A stretch of DNA of 64,000 bases from Paenibacillus senegalimassiliensis (GCF_001486585.1 NZ_LN909045.1:667368-731367), one strand, 5' to 3'. Positions 54,203 to 63,831 are shown, numbered from the stretch's first letter. The notes: generated from the letters alone by a model not told the origin. Numbers and translations: made by a program.

Positions 54203-55300
54203 TCAGATATAGGTTAGGTTTTTGGGGTAGCTGGTTAATACTTCCACTCCGGTTGCCGTCACCAATACATCATCTTCAATACGGACACCACCTACTCCAG
54301 GGACGTAGATGCCCGGCTCTACGGTAAATACATGTCCTTCTGCCAGCCGATATTCATTTTCCCCATGGACGGAAGGGAATTCATGGACATCAATGCCCAG
54401 TCCATGGCCAAGCCGATGAAGGAAATACTTGCCATACCCAGCCGTTTCGATGACTTGCCGTGCAGCATGGTCAATGGAGGCGAAGGTCACGCCGGGTTTG
54501 ATGGCTGCGATCGCTGCCTCGTTAGCGGCAAGTACGGTTTCATAGATTTTAATCAATTCCGGAGACAGTTCCCCAACGCCGAAGGTTCGGGTAATGTCTG
54601 AGGCATAGCCGTCGGCATAAACACCAATGTCGAACATCAACAGGTCGCCCTTGCGGATTTGTCTGGTGCCAGGCACGCCGTGTGGCAGCGCTGTTTTCTC
54701 TCCCGACAGAACCATGGAATCAAACGAGGGGCCGTCTGCACCTAATTTACGAATTTGATATTCAACCTGTGCCACGAGTTCACTTTCGGTTACGCCTTCC
54801 TGAACCTGAAGCAACGTCTCACTAAGCACCTGCTCAATCAGGCGGACAGCATGCTTGATTTTACCTACTTCCACCGCGCTCTTGCTAACTCGCAAATCAC
54901 GAAGCCATGTGCCAACGTCCGTATACCCGGCAAAAGCTAACGTATCTTTCATTTGCTCAAATTTAGCAACGGATACTTGCTCCTTCTCGAACCCAAATGT
55001 TCCCTTTAAATCACCGAGTCTCGATTTGAGCACTTCATACGGATTGTCGGTATCTCCATGGGTGAGAATTTCGGTCACATCTGCGGCAGCGCGGGCGGCT
55101 TCTTCATCCAGTGCAGGCACGAGCAGAAAGGGCTCGCTTCCAGCTTGCAGAATCGCTCCAAGAAATCGCTCGTGAGGGTTACTTAGGAAACCGGTGAGAT
55201 AATATACATGTTTGGGGTCGGTAATCAGTACGGTATCTACGCCTGACTCCTGCATCTTGCGTTCAAGTTCCAACCATTTGGCATTCATTCTAAAAACCAT
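54203..55300 (-). CDS. Xaa-Pro peptidase (M24 family)
   Basis: 365-aa metallopeptidase of the M24B group (YqhT/PepQ-like) that releases residues N-terminal to proline. An N-terminal creatinase-like domain (about 1-135) precedes the pita-bread catalytic domain. The metal ligands are in MFDIGVYADGYASDITRTF (two Asp), HRLGHGLGIDVHE (His), FTVEPGIYVPG (Glu) and GVRIEDDVLVT (Glu). AAGGAAAGG precedes the ATG. It is a single gene with its own terminator. Confidence 0.93.
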   Translation of the reverse strand: MVFRMNAKWLELERKMQESGVDTVLITDPKHVYYLTGFLSNPHERFLGAILQAGSEPFLLVPALDEEAARAAADVTEILTHGDTDNPYEVLKSRLGDLKGTFGFEKEQVSVAKFEQMKDTLAFAGYTDVGTWLRDLRVSKSAVEVGKIKHAVRLIEQVLSETLLQVQEGVTESELVAQVEYQIRKLGADGPSFDSMVLSGEKTALPHGVPGTRQIRKGDLLMFDIGVYADGYASDITRTFGVGELSPELIKIYETVLAANEAAIAAIKPGVTFASIDHAARQVIETAGYGKYFLHRLGHGLGIDVHEFPSVHGENEYRLAEGHVFTVEPGIYVPGVGGVRIEDDVLVTATGVEVLTSYPKNLTYI

Positions 55301-55461
55301 CGTCCTTTCCTTACAAAACCTCTGGTTCTATTATAGGTCAAACCAGTTAAGAACGGTAGCTTGCAGAAAAAAGGTTTACTTTTGATGGAAATTCAATAAA
55401 ATGAGAGGAGCTTGTCTCATGTAGAATGACTAATGTGATGCATATAAAGGAGAGAGCTCTA

Positions 55462-56982
55462 TTGATAGCGGAAAATAAAAAGCAAACCAGATATATTTTG
55501 CTGGGCTTGATGTTAGCCATCTTAATGGCTGCAATGGATAATACCATTGTGACGACCGCCATGGGGACGATTGTGGGCGATCTTGGAGGTATGGAGCAGT
55601 TCGTATGGGTGACTTCGGCTTATATGGTAACTGTGATGGCAGGAACCCCGATTTTCGGCAAGTTGTCGGATATGTATGGGCGCAAGCGATTTTTCCTGTT
55701 CGGCATTATCATGTTCCTGCTTGGGTCTGTGTTGTGCGGATTTGCTGGCAGCATGGTGGAGCTTAGCTTGTTCCGGGCCATTCAAGGCATCGGTGGCGGG
55801 GCGTTAATGCCAATTGCCTTTACGATTATCTATGATATCTTTCCAGTAGAGCAACGCGGGAAGATGACGGGACTTATGGGCGCTGTATTTGGCACGTCCA
55901 GTATCTTCGGCCCATTACTCGGTGCCTTGATTACGGATGCCCTCAGTTGGCACTTTGTCTTCTATATTAATATCCCGATTGGTCTTGTCTCTCTGCTGCT
56001 GATTATCACTTATTATAAGGAGTCCGTGACGCATGAGCGGCAGCGAATTGACTGGGGGGGTGCCTTCACGCTGGTTGGTGCAGTGGTATGCTTGATGTTC
56101 GCTTTGGAACTGGGCGGGGACAAATATGCCTGGAATTCCGCAGCGATTCTCGGATTGCTTGGTGGATTTCTTGTTTTGTTTATCATTTTTCTGTTCGTGG
56201 AGGCTAGGGCTGGCGAGCCGATTATTTCCTTTGCCATGTTCAAGAACCGACTGTTTGCCACAAGCTGTTTGCTTGCCTTGCTTTATGGCAGTGTATTTAT
56301 AGTAGCTACCGTCTATATTCCGATTTTTGTGCAGGGCGTTTTCGGAGGTTCGGCAACGAATTCCGGTGTTGTGCTGATGCCGATGATGATTGGCTCGGTG
56401 GCCTCTAGTATGCTGGGAGGGTTACTGGCTTCACGGATGTCCTATCGGGCAGTCATGTTGTTATCGGCTATTTGCTTTGTAAGTGGAATCTTTGCCCTGG
56501 GAACACTCAGCATCGATATTTCACGACTCATGTTGACGGCGTACAGCATTCTCACCGGGTTTGGCGTCGGTTTCTCCTTCTCGGTGCTGAGCATGGCGGC
56601 CATACATCATTTCGATATGCGTCACCGGGGAGCGGCCACCTCTACGAACTCTTTCTTGCGTTCACTCGGGATGACGCTGGGAATCACCATCTTTGGCATC
56701 GCGCAGCGAAATCTGCTGTCGGGCCGTATGGCTGAAGCTTTTGTGGGGAGTGATTTGGCTGGAGCTGCCTTCGGGAACGCGCAGGAGGCGTTAAGCCCGG
56801 AGAGAAGGGCACAGATTCCACCAGAGGTGCTAAAAAACATAACGGAGGCCTTGGCGGCCTCCATTGCGCATACTTTTATGTGGGCATTAATTCCCGCAGC
56901 TTGTGCGGTGCTGGTCGTGTTCTTCATGCCTAAGGACCGGATGCTGGGCAAGGCTACGGACGTAATTCCTTCACAAGATTAG
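55462..56982 (+). CDS. MFS drug-export permease, DHA2 (EmrB/QacA) family
   Basis: Proton-coupled multidrug exporter with about 14 hydrophobic helices, 506 aa. The DHA2 pattern is clear: MAAMDNTIVTTAMGTIVGDL in helix 1, GKLSDMYGRKR in loop 2-3, FRAIQGIGGGALMPIAF, and the antiporter motif C region GAVFGTSSIFGPLLGALI. The TTG at 55462 is proposed as start because AAAGGAGAG lies before it; the in-frame ATG 55426 has none. Its 3' end overlaps the convergent dehydrogenase gene by 29 bp. Substrates are unknown. Confidence 0.92.
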   Translation: MIAENKKQTRYILLGLMLAILMAAMDNTIVTTAMGTIVGDLGGMEQFVWVTSAYMVTVMAGTPIFGKLSDMYGRKRFFLFGIIMFLLGSVLCGFAGSMVELSLFRAIQGIGGGALMPIAFTIIYDIFPVEQRGKMTGLMGAVFGTSSIFGPLLGALITDALSWHFVFYINIPIGLVSLLLIITYYKESVTHERQRIDWGGAFTLVGAVVCLMFALELGGDKYAWNSAAILGLLGGFLVLFIIFLFVEARAGEPIISFAMFKNRLFATSCLLALLYGSVFIVATVYIPIFVQGVFGGSATNSGVVLMPMMIGSVASSMLGGLLASRMSYRAVMLLSAICFVSGIFALGTLSIDISRLMLTAYSILTGFGVGFSFSVLSMAAIHHFDMRHRGAATSTNSFLRSLGMTLGITIFGIAQRNLLSGRMAEAFVGSDLAGAAFGNAQEALSPERRAQIPPEVLKNITEALAASIAHTFMWALIPAACAVLVVFFMPKDRMLGKATDVIPSQD

Positions 56983-57925
56983 GAGGCGTGCGGCCCTCCA
57001 GCGCGGCTACCAGATTGTGAGCGGCTACCATAGCCATCTTGCGGCGGGTCTGATCGGTAGCAGAGCCGATATGAGGTAAGGTGACGACATTACGGAGCTT
57101 GAGCAGAGGGTGATCCGTAGCAATCGGCTCATGCTCGTATACGTCCAGGCCAGCCCCATAGATCTGCCCGTCCTGCAAGGCAGCGACCATGGCTGCCTCA
57201 TCTACTGTCGCACCACGCGAGGCGTTGACAAAGATGGCGGTTGGCTTCATCAGCGCAAATTCCCGGGCGCCAATCAAATGGCGGGTCTCCGGTGTGAGTG
57301 GCGTCATGAGCACAATGAAGTCAGCTTCCTTAAGCAACTCATCCATGGGCAAATACCGAGCTTCCAGGGTGGCCTCGGTGTCCGGCCTACGGCTGCGATT
57401 GTAATAGAGCACTTCCATGCCAAAACCAAATTTGCCGCGCTGTGCTACAGCTTCGCCAATTTCACCCATACCTATAATGCCGAGCTTCTTGTGGTGTACA
57501 TCCAGTCCGAAGAAGCCCGGGCCATCGCCGCGTTTCCACTGTCCTGCCTTAACATATTGATCTAATTCGGAGACACGACGGGCGACATCCAGCATTAAGG
57601 CAAAGATCAGATCGGCCACCGTGTCGTTCAGCGAACCGGCTGTATTTGTCCCCATGACTCCACGTTCTTTCAGAGCTGCGAGATCAAAATTGTTATAGCC
57701 GACGCTAACATTGCTGACTACCTTCAATTTGGGAGCGTGGTCAAGCAACTCCCGGTTAATGCTGCGATCTGCGGTCAGCAGCCCCTCGGCCTCGGCAAGG
57801 CTTGCCAGCAACTGCTCTCGGGTGATCGGCTCGGGCCGATCCCACAAGCTTACATCACAATGCTCTTCCAGATAGGCTTTGACCTCTGGGGGAAGATTCC
57901 TCGACACAAACACTTTTGGCTTCAT
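56954..57925 (-). CDS. D-2-hydroxyacid dehydrogenase (glyoxylate/hydroxypyruvate reductase type)
   Basis: NAD(P)H-dependent reductase of the D-isomer 2-hydroxyacid dehydrogenase family, 323 aa. VVSNVSVGYNNFDLAALKERG, the Rossmann motif GIIGMGEIGEAVAQR, the catalytic Arg in VNASRGATVDEAA, Glu in YEHEP and His in LPHIGSAT are present. The gene resembles glyoxylate/2-ketogluconate reductases. ATG 57925 has AGGAG at 9 nt; ATG 57931 is also possible. It overlaps the MFS gene tail-to-tail. Confidence 0.92.
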   Translation of the reverse strand: MKPKVFVSRNLPPEVKAYLEEHCDVSLWDRPEPITREQLLASLAEAEGLLTADRSINRELLDHAPKLKVVSNVSVGYNNFDLAALKERGVMGTNTAGSLNDTVADLIFALMLDVARRVSELDQYVKAGQWKRGDGPGFFGLDVHHKKLGIIGMGEIGEAVAQRGKFGFGMEVLYYNRSRRPDTEATLEARYLPMDELLKEADFIVLMTPLTPETRHLIGAREFALMKPTAIFVNASRGATVDEAAMVAALQDGQIYGAGLDVYEHEPIATDHPLLKLRNVVTLPHIGSATDQTRRKMAMVAAHNLVAALEGRTPPNLVKELRP

Positions 57926-57984
57926 CCGCATTTCTCCTCTCCGGTATCTCTTTCGCGCACAGGGCGCTTTTTTCAGATAGCCCT

Positions 57985-58011
57985 ATTATACCGTAACCTA
58001 CAGGTGGTAGG
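57985..58011 (-). promoter_or_regulatory. Candidate promoter with dyad, hydroxyacid dehydrogenase gene
   Basis: On the minus strand a perfect TATAAT (57985-57990) lies 60 bp before the start. Just upstream is a palindrome CCTAC-CACCT-GTAGG (57997-58011) in place of a recognisable -35 box, which could be a regulator site. Confidence 0.4.
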
Positions 58012-58014
58012 GGC

Positions 58015-58512
58015 CTAGCGGTTATCTACTTTTTCCGGATACATATCATGGTTCATCAGGCGGTGCTCAGCCATGGCTTCATATTTGGTGCCGGGCAAGC
58101 CATAGTTGCAGTAAGGATCGATGGAGATGCCGCCTCGGGGAGTGAATTTACCCCATACTTCAATATATTTCGGTTCCATTAGCTTAATCAGATCATTCAT
58201 GATGATGTTGACGCAATCTTCGTGGAAGTCTCCGTGATTGCGGAAGCTGAACAGATATAGCTTAAGCGATTTGCTCTCAACCATTTTAATGTTAGGGATG
58301 TAGCTAATATAAATGGTAGCAAAATCGGGTTGCCCGGTAATGGGACAGAGGCTGGTAAACTCAGGGCAATTAAATTTTACAAAATAATCGCGGTACGGAT
58401 GCTTATTGTCAAAGCTTTCAAGCACCTCAGGCGCATAGTTAAACGGATATTTGACGCCCTGGTTGCCCAGCAGCGTGACATCCTGCATTTCCTCGGGTTT
58501 TCTTCCTGACAT
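58015..58512 (-). CDS. queF: NADPH-dependent 7-cyano-7-deazaguanine reductase
   Basis: Reduces preQ0 to preQ1, the queuosine base precursor. 165 aa, the short unimodular QueF form. The catalytic Cys is in [37 protein letters not shown] provides the substrate and NADPH elements, and the C-terminus has [19 protein letters not shown] 58512 follows GAAGGAGGA, so the longer frame into queE is not used. It is the last gene of the que operon. Confidence 0.96.
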   Translation of the reverse strand: MSGRKPEEMQDVTLLGNQGVKYPFNYAPEVLESFDNKHPYRDYFVKFNCPEFTSLCPITGQPDFATIYISYIPNIKMVESKSLKLYLFSFRNHGDFHEDCVNIIMNDLIKLMEPKYIEVWGKFTPRGGISIDPYCNYGLPGTKYEAMAEHRLMNHDMYPEKVDNR

Positions 58513-58541
58513 AAGAGGTCCTCCTTCATTCAATCTGAGAG

Positions 58542-59276
58542 TTAGACACCGCGCTTGTTGCCCCATACCAGGGCATGCAATTGCGGCAGAACACGGACCT
58601 GATTCAGGTCCGGCGTAGCAATGACTTTATCGATCAGCGCTTCATAGCGGTGGAGCAGATCAGAGGCATGTTCCGGGATATCCATGCGCTTCACGTCGGG
58701 ATTGCCGACTTGCAGATACATCGCTATCTCGGGATAACGCTGATGCACCTGCTTGGCATAAGCCAGATCAAGGTCGTCAAATACGACGACCTTCAGGCTA
58801 ACTGCAAAGGGGTCCGGGCGATGTTTCAGCTTGCCGACGATATCGTCCAGAGCGGCCCAATCGGTCTCCATACCCGAACTGGGCGGTTTGGGCGAGAGGG
58901 TTACCTGTTCTACCTCTGCCAGCCAATTCTGCCAACGTGAGCCTTGGGTCTCGACGGCTACGGCCAGTCCTTGGGCATGGAGCAGCTTGACGAGTTCGGC
59001 TAATTGCGGCAGCAGGGCGGGATTGCCCCCAGACAAGGTGACATGGGCAAATCGGTCATCGCCCACCTCGCGTAATTCCGTCAGAATTTGTTCCGCCGTC
59101 AACCGGCGGATGGATTCCTTGGCACTGCCATCCCAAGTGAAGGCCGAGTCACACCAGCTACAGCGGTAGTCGCAACCGGCAGTGCGGACAAACATCGTCT
59201 TCTGGCCAATCACCATGCCCTCGCCCTGGACGGTAGGTCCAAAAATCTCAAGTACAGGAATCAATGGCGCACTCAT
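58542..59276 (-). CDS. queE: 7-carboxy-7-deazaguanine synthase (radical SAM)
   Basis: Radical SAM enzyme converting 6-carboxytetrahydropterin to 7-carboxy-7-deazaguanine. 244 aa from ATG 59276. The cluster motif [37 protein letters not shown] at the N-terminus and [12 protein letters not shown] are diagnostic. The start overlaps the queD stop by 4 bp; a GTG at 59288 is in frame but poorly placed. Confidence 0.95.
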   Translation of the reverse strand: MSAPLIPVLEIFGPTVQGEGMVIGQKTMFVRTAGCDYRCSWCDSAFTWDGSAKESIRRLTAEQILTELREVGDDRFAHVTLSGGNPALLPQLAELVKLLHAQGLAVAVETQGSRWQNWLAEVEQVTLSPKPPSSGMETDWAALDDIVGKLKHRPDPFAVSLKVVVFDDLDLAYAKQVHQRYPEIAMYLQVGNPDVKRMDIPEHASDLLHRYEALIDKVIATPDLNQVRVLPQLHALVWGNKRGV

Positions 59277-59764
59277 TCTTGCATCCACTCCCGCTTAACC
59301 TCGGCATAGCTGGTCGGCGTCTCATACAGACGGACAAACTCCGTCCGTCCCTCCAGAATGGTGGAGCGATAGGTTGCTGAACCCAAGGCAGTCTCCATCT
59401 GCTCATAAATCCATACCACCATATTTTCTGCAGTTGTATTCATTGGAGGCAAAGTTTCGTTCAGGTACCGGTGATCAAGATAACCTTCAATTTCCTGCTT
59501 CCAAATGGTTTTGAGGGTGCCAAAGTCTACGGTAATTCCCGTTTCATCCGGAAGGGCGCTAATGCCAAACACAACCTTGTAGGTATGTCCGTGCAAATTT
59601 TTGCACTTCCCTTCATAGGCGTGGAGATGATGCGCTGCGTCAAACGTAAATTCCTTGCTGACCAGCACTCGGCGGCGATGGTAGCGAAGCTGATCCTTGG
59701 CAATGTCCACCCCTAGCTTCTGCAAGGACTCTACAATACGAAATTCCCCAGGTGTCCGGCTCAT
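59273..59764 (-). CDS. queD: 6-carboxy-5,6,7,8-tetrahydropterin synthase
   Basis: Zinc enzyme making 6-carboxytetrahydropterin from dihydroneopterin triphosphate. 163 aa. The zinc-binding His residues lie in [24 protein letters not shown], where the catalytic Cys is also found; LDHRYLN and MNTTAENM follow. ATG 59764 overlaps the queC stop as ATGA and has GAGGGGG at good spacing. Confidence 0.95.
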   Translation of the reverse strand: MSRTPGEFRIVESLQKLGVDIAKDQLRYHRRRVLVSKEFTFDAAHHLHAYEGKCKNLHGHTYKVVFGISALPDETGITVDFGTLKTIWKQEIEGYLDHRYLNETLPPMNTTAENMVVWIYEQMETALGSATYRSTILEGRTEFVRLYETPTSYAEVKREWMQE

Positions 59765-60429
59765 GATTGATTCGCCCCCTCGCGCTCCTGCAAGTATTTG
59801 TCTAATCCGGCTTGTCTCAGCTTGCAGGCAGGGCATTCGCCACAGCCTTGGCCGATGATGCCGTTGTAACAGGTTAAGGTGCGCTCGCGGACAAAGTCGA
59901 AGGCACCCAGTTCGTCAGCCAGCTTCCAGGTATCTGCCTTGTCAATCCACATCAACGGTGTATGGATAACAAATTCATAGTCCATAGCCAGGTTCAGCGT
60001 CACGTTTAACGACTTGACGAAGACGTCCCGGCAGTCCGGATATCCGCTGAAATCCGTCTCACATACTCCGGTTACAATGTGCTTGGCCGAGATGCCCTTG
60101 GCCATAACCGCAGCAAAGCTGAGGAACAGATGGTTGCGTCCATCCACAAATGTGCTGGGCAACTCGCCTTCTTTTTGTTCAATTGCAATATCGCTACGGG
60201 TCAGGGCATTTTGTGTGAGTTGTCCTAACAGGCTCATATCCAGCACGGTGTGCTTAATGCCAAGCTCTCCGGCAATCTGCCTTGCACACTCAATCTCCAG
60301 ACTGTGGCGTTGTCCGTAGTCGAACGTGACCGCCTCTACTTCACCAAATTGCTTCATGGCCCAGAACAGACAAGTGGTGCTGTCCTGACCTCCGCTAAAT
60401 ACTACGATGGCTTTCTCGTTTTTAAGCAT
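59761..60429 (-). CDS. queC: 7-cyano-7-deazaguanine synthase
   Basis: ATP-dependent PP-loop enzyme making preQ0 from 7-carboxy-7-deazaguanine and ammonia. 222 aa. The PP-loop [16 protein letters not shown] is at the N-terminus, and four zinc-binding Cys lie in [24 protein letters not shown] 60429 has GGAGGG at 8 nt, so the longer frame is rejected. It is the first gene of the operon and lies behind the preQ1 riboswitch. Confidence 0.96.
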   Translation of the reverse strand: MLKNEKAIVVFSGGQDSTTCLFWAMKQFGEVEAVTFDYGQRHSLEIECARQIAGELGIKHTVLDMSLLGQLTQNALTRSDIAIEQKEGELPSTFVDGRNHLFLSFAAVMAKGISAKHIVTGVCETDFSGYPDCRDVFVKSLNVTLNLAMDYEFVIHTPLMWIDKADTWKLADELGAFDFVRERTLTCYNGIIGQGCGECPACKLRQAGLDKYLQEREGANQS

Positions 60430-60486
60430 AAAAAAACCCTCCGTCTTCATGGAATAATGGAAGAAAGAGAGTTCTTGAACTGGTCA

Positions 60487-60517
60487 CAAAAAACAAGCCC
60501 GGCAGATGCATGAGCCT
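60487..60517 (-). terminator. Probable attenuator in the queC leader
   Basis: On the minus strand AGGCTC pairs with GGGCTT (with two G-T pairs) and is followed by a T-run. An upstream GCCCAAGGGTAACTTGGG helix (near 60521-60538) could compete. The long distance from the preQ1 aptamer makes the link uncertain. Confidence 0.4.
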
Positions 60518-60596
60518 TTCCCAAGTTACCCTTGGGCGATAGTGAGAGCTGCCACAGAGATCATGGAAAAAGACCTCCGCATAAGGAAGGCGCTTA

Positions 60597-60629
60597 TAGT
60601 TTTTTATAGAGGGAGTTCGCGAACCTCTC
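60597..60629 (-). ncRNA. preQ1-I riboswitch aptamer
   Basis: On the minus strand the sequence reads AGAGGTTC, a short loop, CCCTCTATAAAAAACTA. This is the conserved stem and A-rich pseudoknot tail of preQ1 class I aptamers. It stands about 170 nt before queC and should repress the operon when preQ1 is abundant. Confidence 0.9.
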
Positions 60630-60662
60630 TCATACCCCTTTACCATTTGGGAAGGGTATGAG
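60629..60662. other. Inverted repeat directly upstream of the preQ1 aptamer
   Basis: CTCATACCC and GGGTATGAG form a near-perfect stem. In the que transcript it would fold just 5' of the aptamer; on the plus strand it lacks a T-run. Confidence 0.5.
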
Positions 60663-60685
60663 TTTCTTCAGTTGTCATAACTTTA

Positions 60686-60694
60686 ATTATATCA
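60686..60694 (-). promoter_or_regulatory. Extended -10 promoter of the que operon
   Basis: On the minus strand TGATATAAT has the TGn-TATAAT form with a perfect -10 box, about 60 nt before the preQ1 aptamer. The -35 match is weak. Confidence 0.55.
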
Positions 60695-60826
60695 TATATT
60701 GTCCCGCCTGGAAGTGGAAAAGTAAAGTAAACAAGGTAGGCGTATAGTCCCAAATCCGGAGCAGCCCGTTCCCAAAAATGAATAATTATCGGATAATGGA
60801 AGTATTCAATTGAAGGAGGGGAACAT

Positions 60827-62326
60827 ATGAAGAAGATCAAGTGGATGTCCATTCCACTGGCGCTCATGCTGGTTGTGCTGGCCGGTTGTCAATCGGTTGG
60901 TGGTTTGGATATCAGCAAGGCACTTGCCAACAATGTCAAGCCGGTGACCAGTGAATCGAGACAAACTTTAAGTGTAGAAGTAGTACCGGCAGAGGGTACC
61001 TTGTCTGTTACGGATAAAGTTGCTATTGAACTGATTAATTCTTTTTCCTTGAACATCGAACAAGCGAAGGTAGAGGATGCCCGGACTGTGTCTATGAAGG
61101 GCGACGTGGAACTTGACGGTCAGAAAACGCCGTTCCTGGTGTCCATGGATGAGCAGGGGATTGGACTGGAAATTGAAGGTGCCAAGCAACCGTTGTACAT
61201 ATCGCAGCAACAGGGGATTCCAGGGTTCTTGGGGACGAGTGACCTGAATGCGATGAATGAAGAGTCACAGGAATTGACGATCAAAGTCGGGGAATTCATC
61301 TTTAAGCATTTCCCTAATCCGTCCGTGCTGTCTGTCAAACAAGGCCAGGCTGAAGTGAATGGTGAAAAACTAAACTTGACGCATCTGCATACGGAAGTTC
61401 GCGGTGACGAATTCTTTGGTTTAGTTAAGCCGTTTCTTGTTAATGCTGCCAAGGATGAGCAAGGCTTGAAGGCTTTGCTTGAAGGATATTATGACCTCTT
61501 TGCTCCATATATTTACATGTTTGATGAAGAATACGTTGAAGGATCTGATAGTAAACAGGCAGCGGTAGAGGAATTCTACATTGAACTGAAAGCAGCGCTT
61601 GATGAGATTCTTGCCACCTATGACGAGGATATAAAGAGCTTGCTAGAGGAAGATCCTGATGTAGCAACGATCTTCGGCAAAGACACTGTGCTGAAGTTAG
61701 ACCTTTACTTTGACGGCAAGCTTAATTTGCGTAAGCAAACGATGGAACTGCATATAGCCTTGCCAAGTTCCGATGATCTTCCGATTACGGCTGTGAAGGT
61801 ACACAGTGACAGCGAAGTTTGGAATATCGGGGGGGCCGTTAAGGCTGATAAAGTAGACACCAGCAATGGTGTATTGGACTTTACCGTAGCTGATCCGACA
61901 CCAGGGCAAATTCTGCGCAACTTTGAAGATGTTCCAGCGCTATATCAATTCCTGGATGAACAAATGAGCATTGGATACAAGACAGCGTTCATTGATACAG
62001 AGAGCGACTATTACGGAGTGATTAAGAAGGAAGGTACGGCGTTCATTCCACTGCGCTTCTTCGCTGACGAATTGGATGCTGATATTAAATGGACAAAGGA
62101 TTCTCCCAAGCGGTTTGTTGTGACCGATGATATTACCGGCAAGGAAATCGTGCTAGAGGTCGGTTCAAGCGAGGCCTTGGTAGACGGTGCTGCCGTAAAA
62201 CTCAAGCACCCTATGTTCATACACACCAACGGTTCGGGTTACGTGCCGCTCCGCTTTATGGCGGAAGCTCTGGGCGCTGAGTTGGACACTGAAATTGAAG
62301 GCTGGATCATGCTGACAAGAGACTAG
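60827..62326 (+). CDS. Lipoprotein with C-terminal copper-amine-oxidase N1 domain
   Basis: 499-aa exported protein. The signal peptide ends in a lipobox (VVLAGC, Cys near 21). About 350 residues of an unassigned, charged beta/alpha region follow. The last 100 residues carry two half-repeats of the Cu-amine-oxidase N1 (stalk) domain: TAFIPLRFFADELDADIKW and GYVPLRFMAEALGAEL. Such domains are common in Paenibacillus surface proteins and probably mediate wall or polysaccharide contacts; no enzyme activity is implied. AAGGAGGGG precedes the ATG. Confidence 0.85.
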   Translation: MKKIKWMSIPLALMLVVLAGCQSVGGLDISKALANNVKPVTSESRQTLSVEVVPAEGTLSVTDKVAIELINSFSLNIEQAKVEDARTVSMKGDVELDGQKTPFLVSMDEQGIGLEIEGAKQPLYISQQQGIPGFLGTSDLNAMNEESQELTIKVGEFIFKHFPNPSVLSVKQGQAEVNGEKLNLTHLHTEVRGDEFFGLVKPFLVNAAKDEQGLKALLEGYYDLFAPYIYMFDEEYVEGSDSKQAAVEEFYIELKAALDEILATYDEDIKSLLEEDPDVATIFGKDTVLKLDLYFDGKLNLRKQTMELHIALPSSDDLPITAVKVHSDSEVWNIGGAVKADKVDTSNGVLDFTVADPTPGQILRNFEDVPALYQFLDEQMSIGYKTAFIDTESDYYGVIKKEGTAFIPLRFFADELDADIKWTKDSPKRFVVTDDITGKEIVLEVGSSEALVDGAAVKLKHPMFIHTNGSGYVPLRFMAEALGAELDTEIEGWIMLTRD

Positions 62327-62374
62327 AATGAATAAGCCAGCGATTGCTGGCGAGAGATAGGTAGTCTATAACCT

Positions 62375-62423
62375 AAAGGGTCGTTCCCCGCATTTAATCA
62401 TGCACCCGGGAACGGCCCTTTTT
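62375..62423 (+). terminator. Intrinsic terminator
   Basis: AAAGGGTCGTTCCC / GGGAACGGCCCTTT stem (one G-T pair) followed by TTTTT, after the lipoprotein gene. Confidence 0.88.
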
Positions 62424-62461
62424 GAACTGGAATTATATGAGACCCGGTGTGTGAAAGTGAA

Positions 62462-62491
62462 TTGACAAAATAAAAGAAGATTCCCTAAAAT
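62462..62491 (+). promoter_or_regulatory. Sigma-A promoter of the NusG-II gene
   Basis: TTGACA (perfect), an 18-bp spacer and TAAAAT (5 of 6), 56 bp before the start codon. Confidence 0.7.
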
Positions 62492-62547
62492 GAATAGGAT
62501 ATATTCGTAATTATTACGCTTGCATAGCGAGACAGGATGAAATCAAT

Positions 62548-62958
62548 ATGTTAAGACTAAAACGCGGCGATGTACTGTTAATGCTCGTCCTCGTACTGGT
62601 AGGTTCCATTTGGCTATGGTTCCGTCAAGAGTTTGAAAGCCGTCAGACCTATGATCCGGCTACGCTATATGCGGAGATTCAGGTCGATGGAGAGCTGTAT
62701 CGGAGTGTTCCACTGGATGAAGGAGAGCAGACGATCGACATTGCTACGTCGCTTGGCCGTAATACCTTGAAGGTATTCGATGAAGGCATTCAGATGATAT
62801 TTGCCGACTGTCCGAAGAAGATATCCATGCAGATGGGCTTCATTTCCCGGCCGAATGAGACAATTATCTGTGTCCCTAATCGGGTATATGTCCAAATCGT
62901 ACAAAGTGGTGAGCCGTTGTCTGATGAGAACGCCGTGGATGCCTTTATCAGCGGTTAA
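62548..62958 (+). CDS. NusG domain II-containing membrane protein
   Basis: 136-aa protein with one N-terminal membrane helix (VLLMLVLVLVGSIWLWF) and an exported NusG-II-like domain (about 40-120) containing GIQMIFADCPKKISMQMG and TIICVPNRVYVQI. Such proteins are common in Firmicutes, often near Rnf or FAD:protein FMN transferase genes, and their role is unclear. Its 3' end overlaps the convergent YcgQ-like gene by 11 bp. Confidence 0.85.
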   Translation: MLRLKRGDVLLMLVLVLVGSIWLWFRQEFESRQTYDPATLYAEIQVDGELYRSVPLDEGEQTIDIATSLGRNTLKVFDEGIQMIFADCPKKISMQMGFISRPNETIICVPNRVYVQIVQSGEPLSDENAVDAFISG

Positions 62959-63814
62959 TATCATCCCATACCTGGATGGAATCGCCGTTCGGATATACAT
63001 ATGGGGTAGCAGGCCGTTCGATTGCTGATAGCCGCTGTGCTTTAATTGTAATCATGCTCTTGCCCTGTCTGGTTTGAGGTTCTATGATTCCTTCCACCTC
63101 AAGCCAGGCATCTTTGGCGAGCCCGGAAATAGGCTGATCCGATGTGATGATGACACCAAATGGAGAGGAATCGGCCGTGCAGCATAATACGAGAAAGCGT
63201 CCTAACACAAACTCTTTGGATTCCTTTATGAGGTCCTCATTCTGGTAGACAAACCCGCTTAGCCTGATTTTTTTGCCGCGGAATTTGTCCTGGAAGAGTT
63301 CAATGGCTCCAATCGTTTCAGAGAATATTTCGGGCTTAACCTCAATGATGGGCTCGGGATAAAGTCGCTGGGCCAAGGCGGCAAATTCCGTATTATACGG
63401 ATCGGGTGCCTTGAAAATCTCCTCCAGTTGTTCCGAGGCGAGCAAGGGAGAGGACAAGCTCATGCCCTTCTTGGCGGCGGCAAAGCTGCCTAGCTCTTGA
63501 TTGGGCAACAGGCTACCTAGTAGTAATGGAAGCAGAAATAAACCATAGACTGCCGTATTCTTCCAGCCGGATACCGAAAGAGGACGCTCACAGTCGCAAA
63601 GGGCGGCGGAGCGTTGGAACAAGGCTTGATAAGCCAAGCAAACTGCCATAACGACAAGCGGGATGGGGACATAACGAATCAATGGCTCCATACGGGGAGC
63701 GATGTAGAAATAAAGAGCTCCGGAGCGGGTTAAGTAGGCAATGAACAGGGCGAAGCCAAGTAAGATGAAGGCTCTGATTAAATAATGCCTGCGAATAATG
63801 AGCGGCTGATTCAT
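62948..63814 (-). CDS. TIGR03943 family protein (YcgQ-like)
   Basis: 288-aa membrane protein of the YcgQ/TIGR03943 family. Several N-terminal hydrophobic helices (residues about 12-65 and 88-108) precede a C-terminal soluble domain with IRLSGFVYQNEDL, LGRFLVLCCTADSSPFGVII and WLEVEGII. The family is paired with YcgR-type permeases and has been suggested to take part in metal handling; the substrate is unproven. TAAGGAGG precedes the ATG, and the upstream gene is the partner permease. Confidence 0.88.
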   Translation of the reverse strand: MNQPLIIRRHYLIRAFILLGFALFIAYLTRSGALYFYIAPRMEPLIRYVPIPLVVMAVCLAYQALFQRSAALCDCERPLSVSGWKNTAVYGLFLLPLLLGSLLPNQELGSFAAAKKGMSLSSPLLASEQLEEIFKAPDPYNTEFAALAQRLYPEPIIEVKPEIFSETIGAIELFQDKFRGKKIRLSGFVYQNEDLIKESKEFVLGRFLVLCCTADSSPFGVIITSDQPISGLAKDAWLEVEGIIEPQTRQGKSMITIKAQRLSAIERPATPYVYPNGDSIQVWDDINR

Positions 63815-63831
63815 ACTTCGATAATCCTCCT

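Noticed and set aside
60430-60596. T-box or S-box in the queC leader
   Set aside because: No T-box GGTGG-type sequence or S-box core is present; the preQ1-I aptamer alone explains the regulation class.
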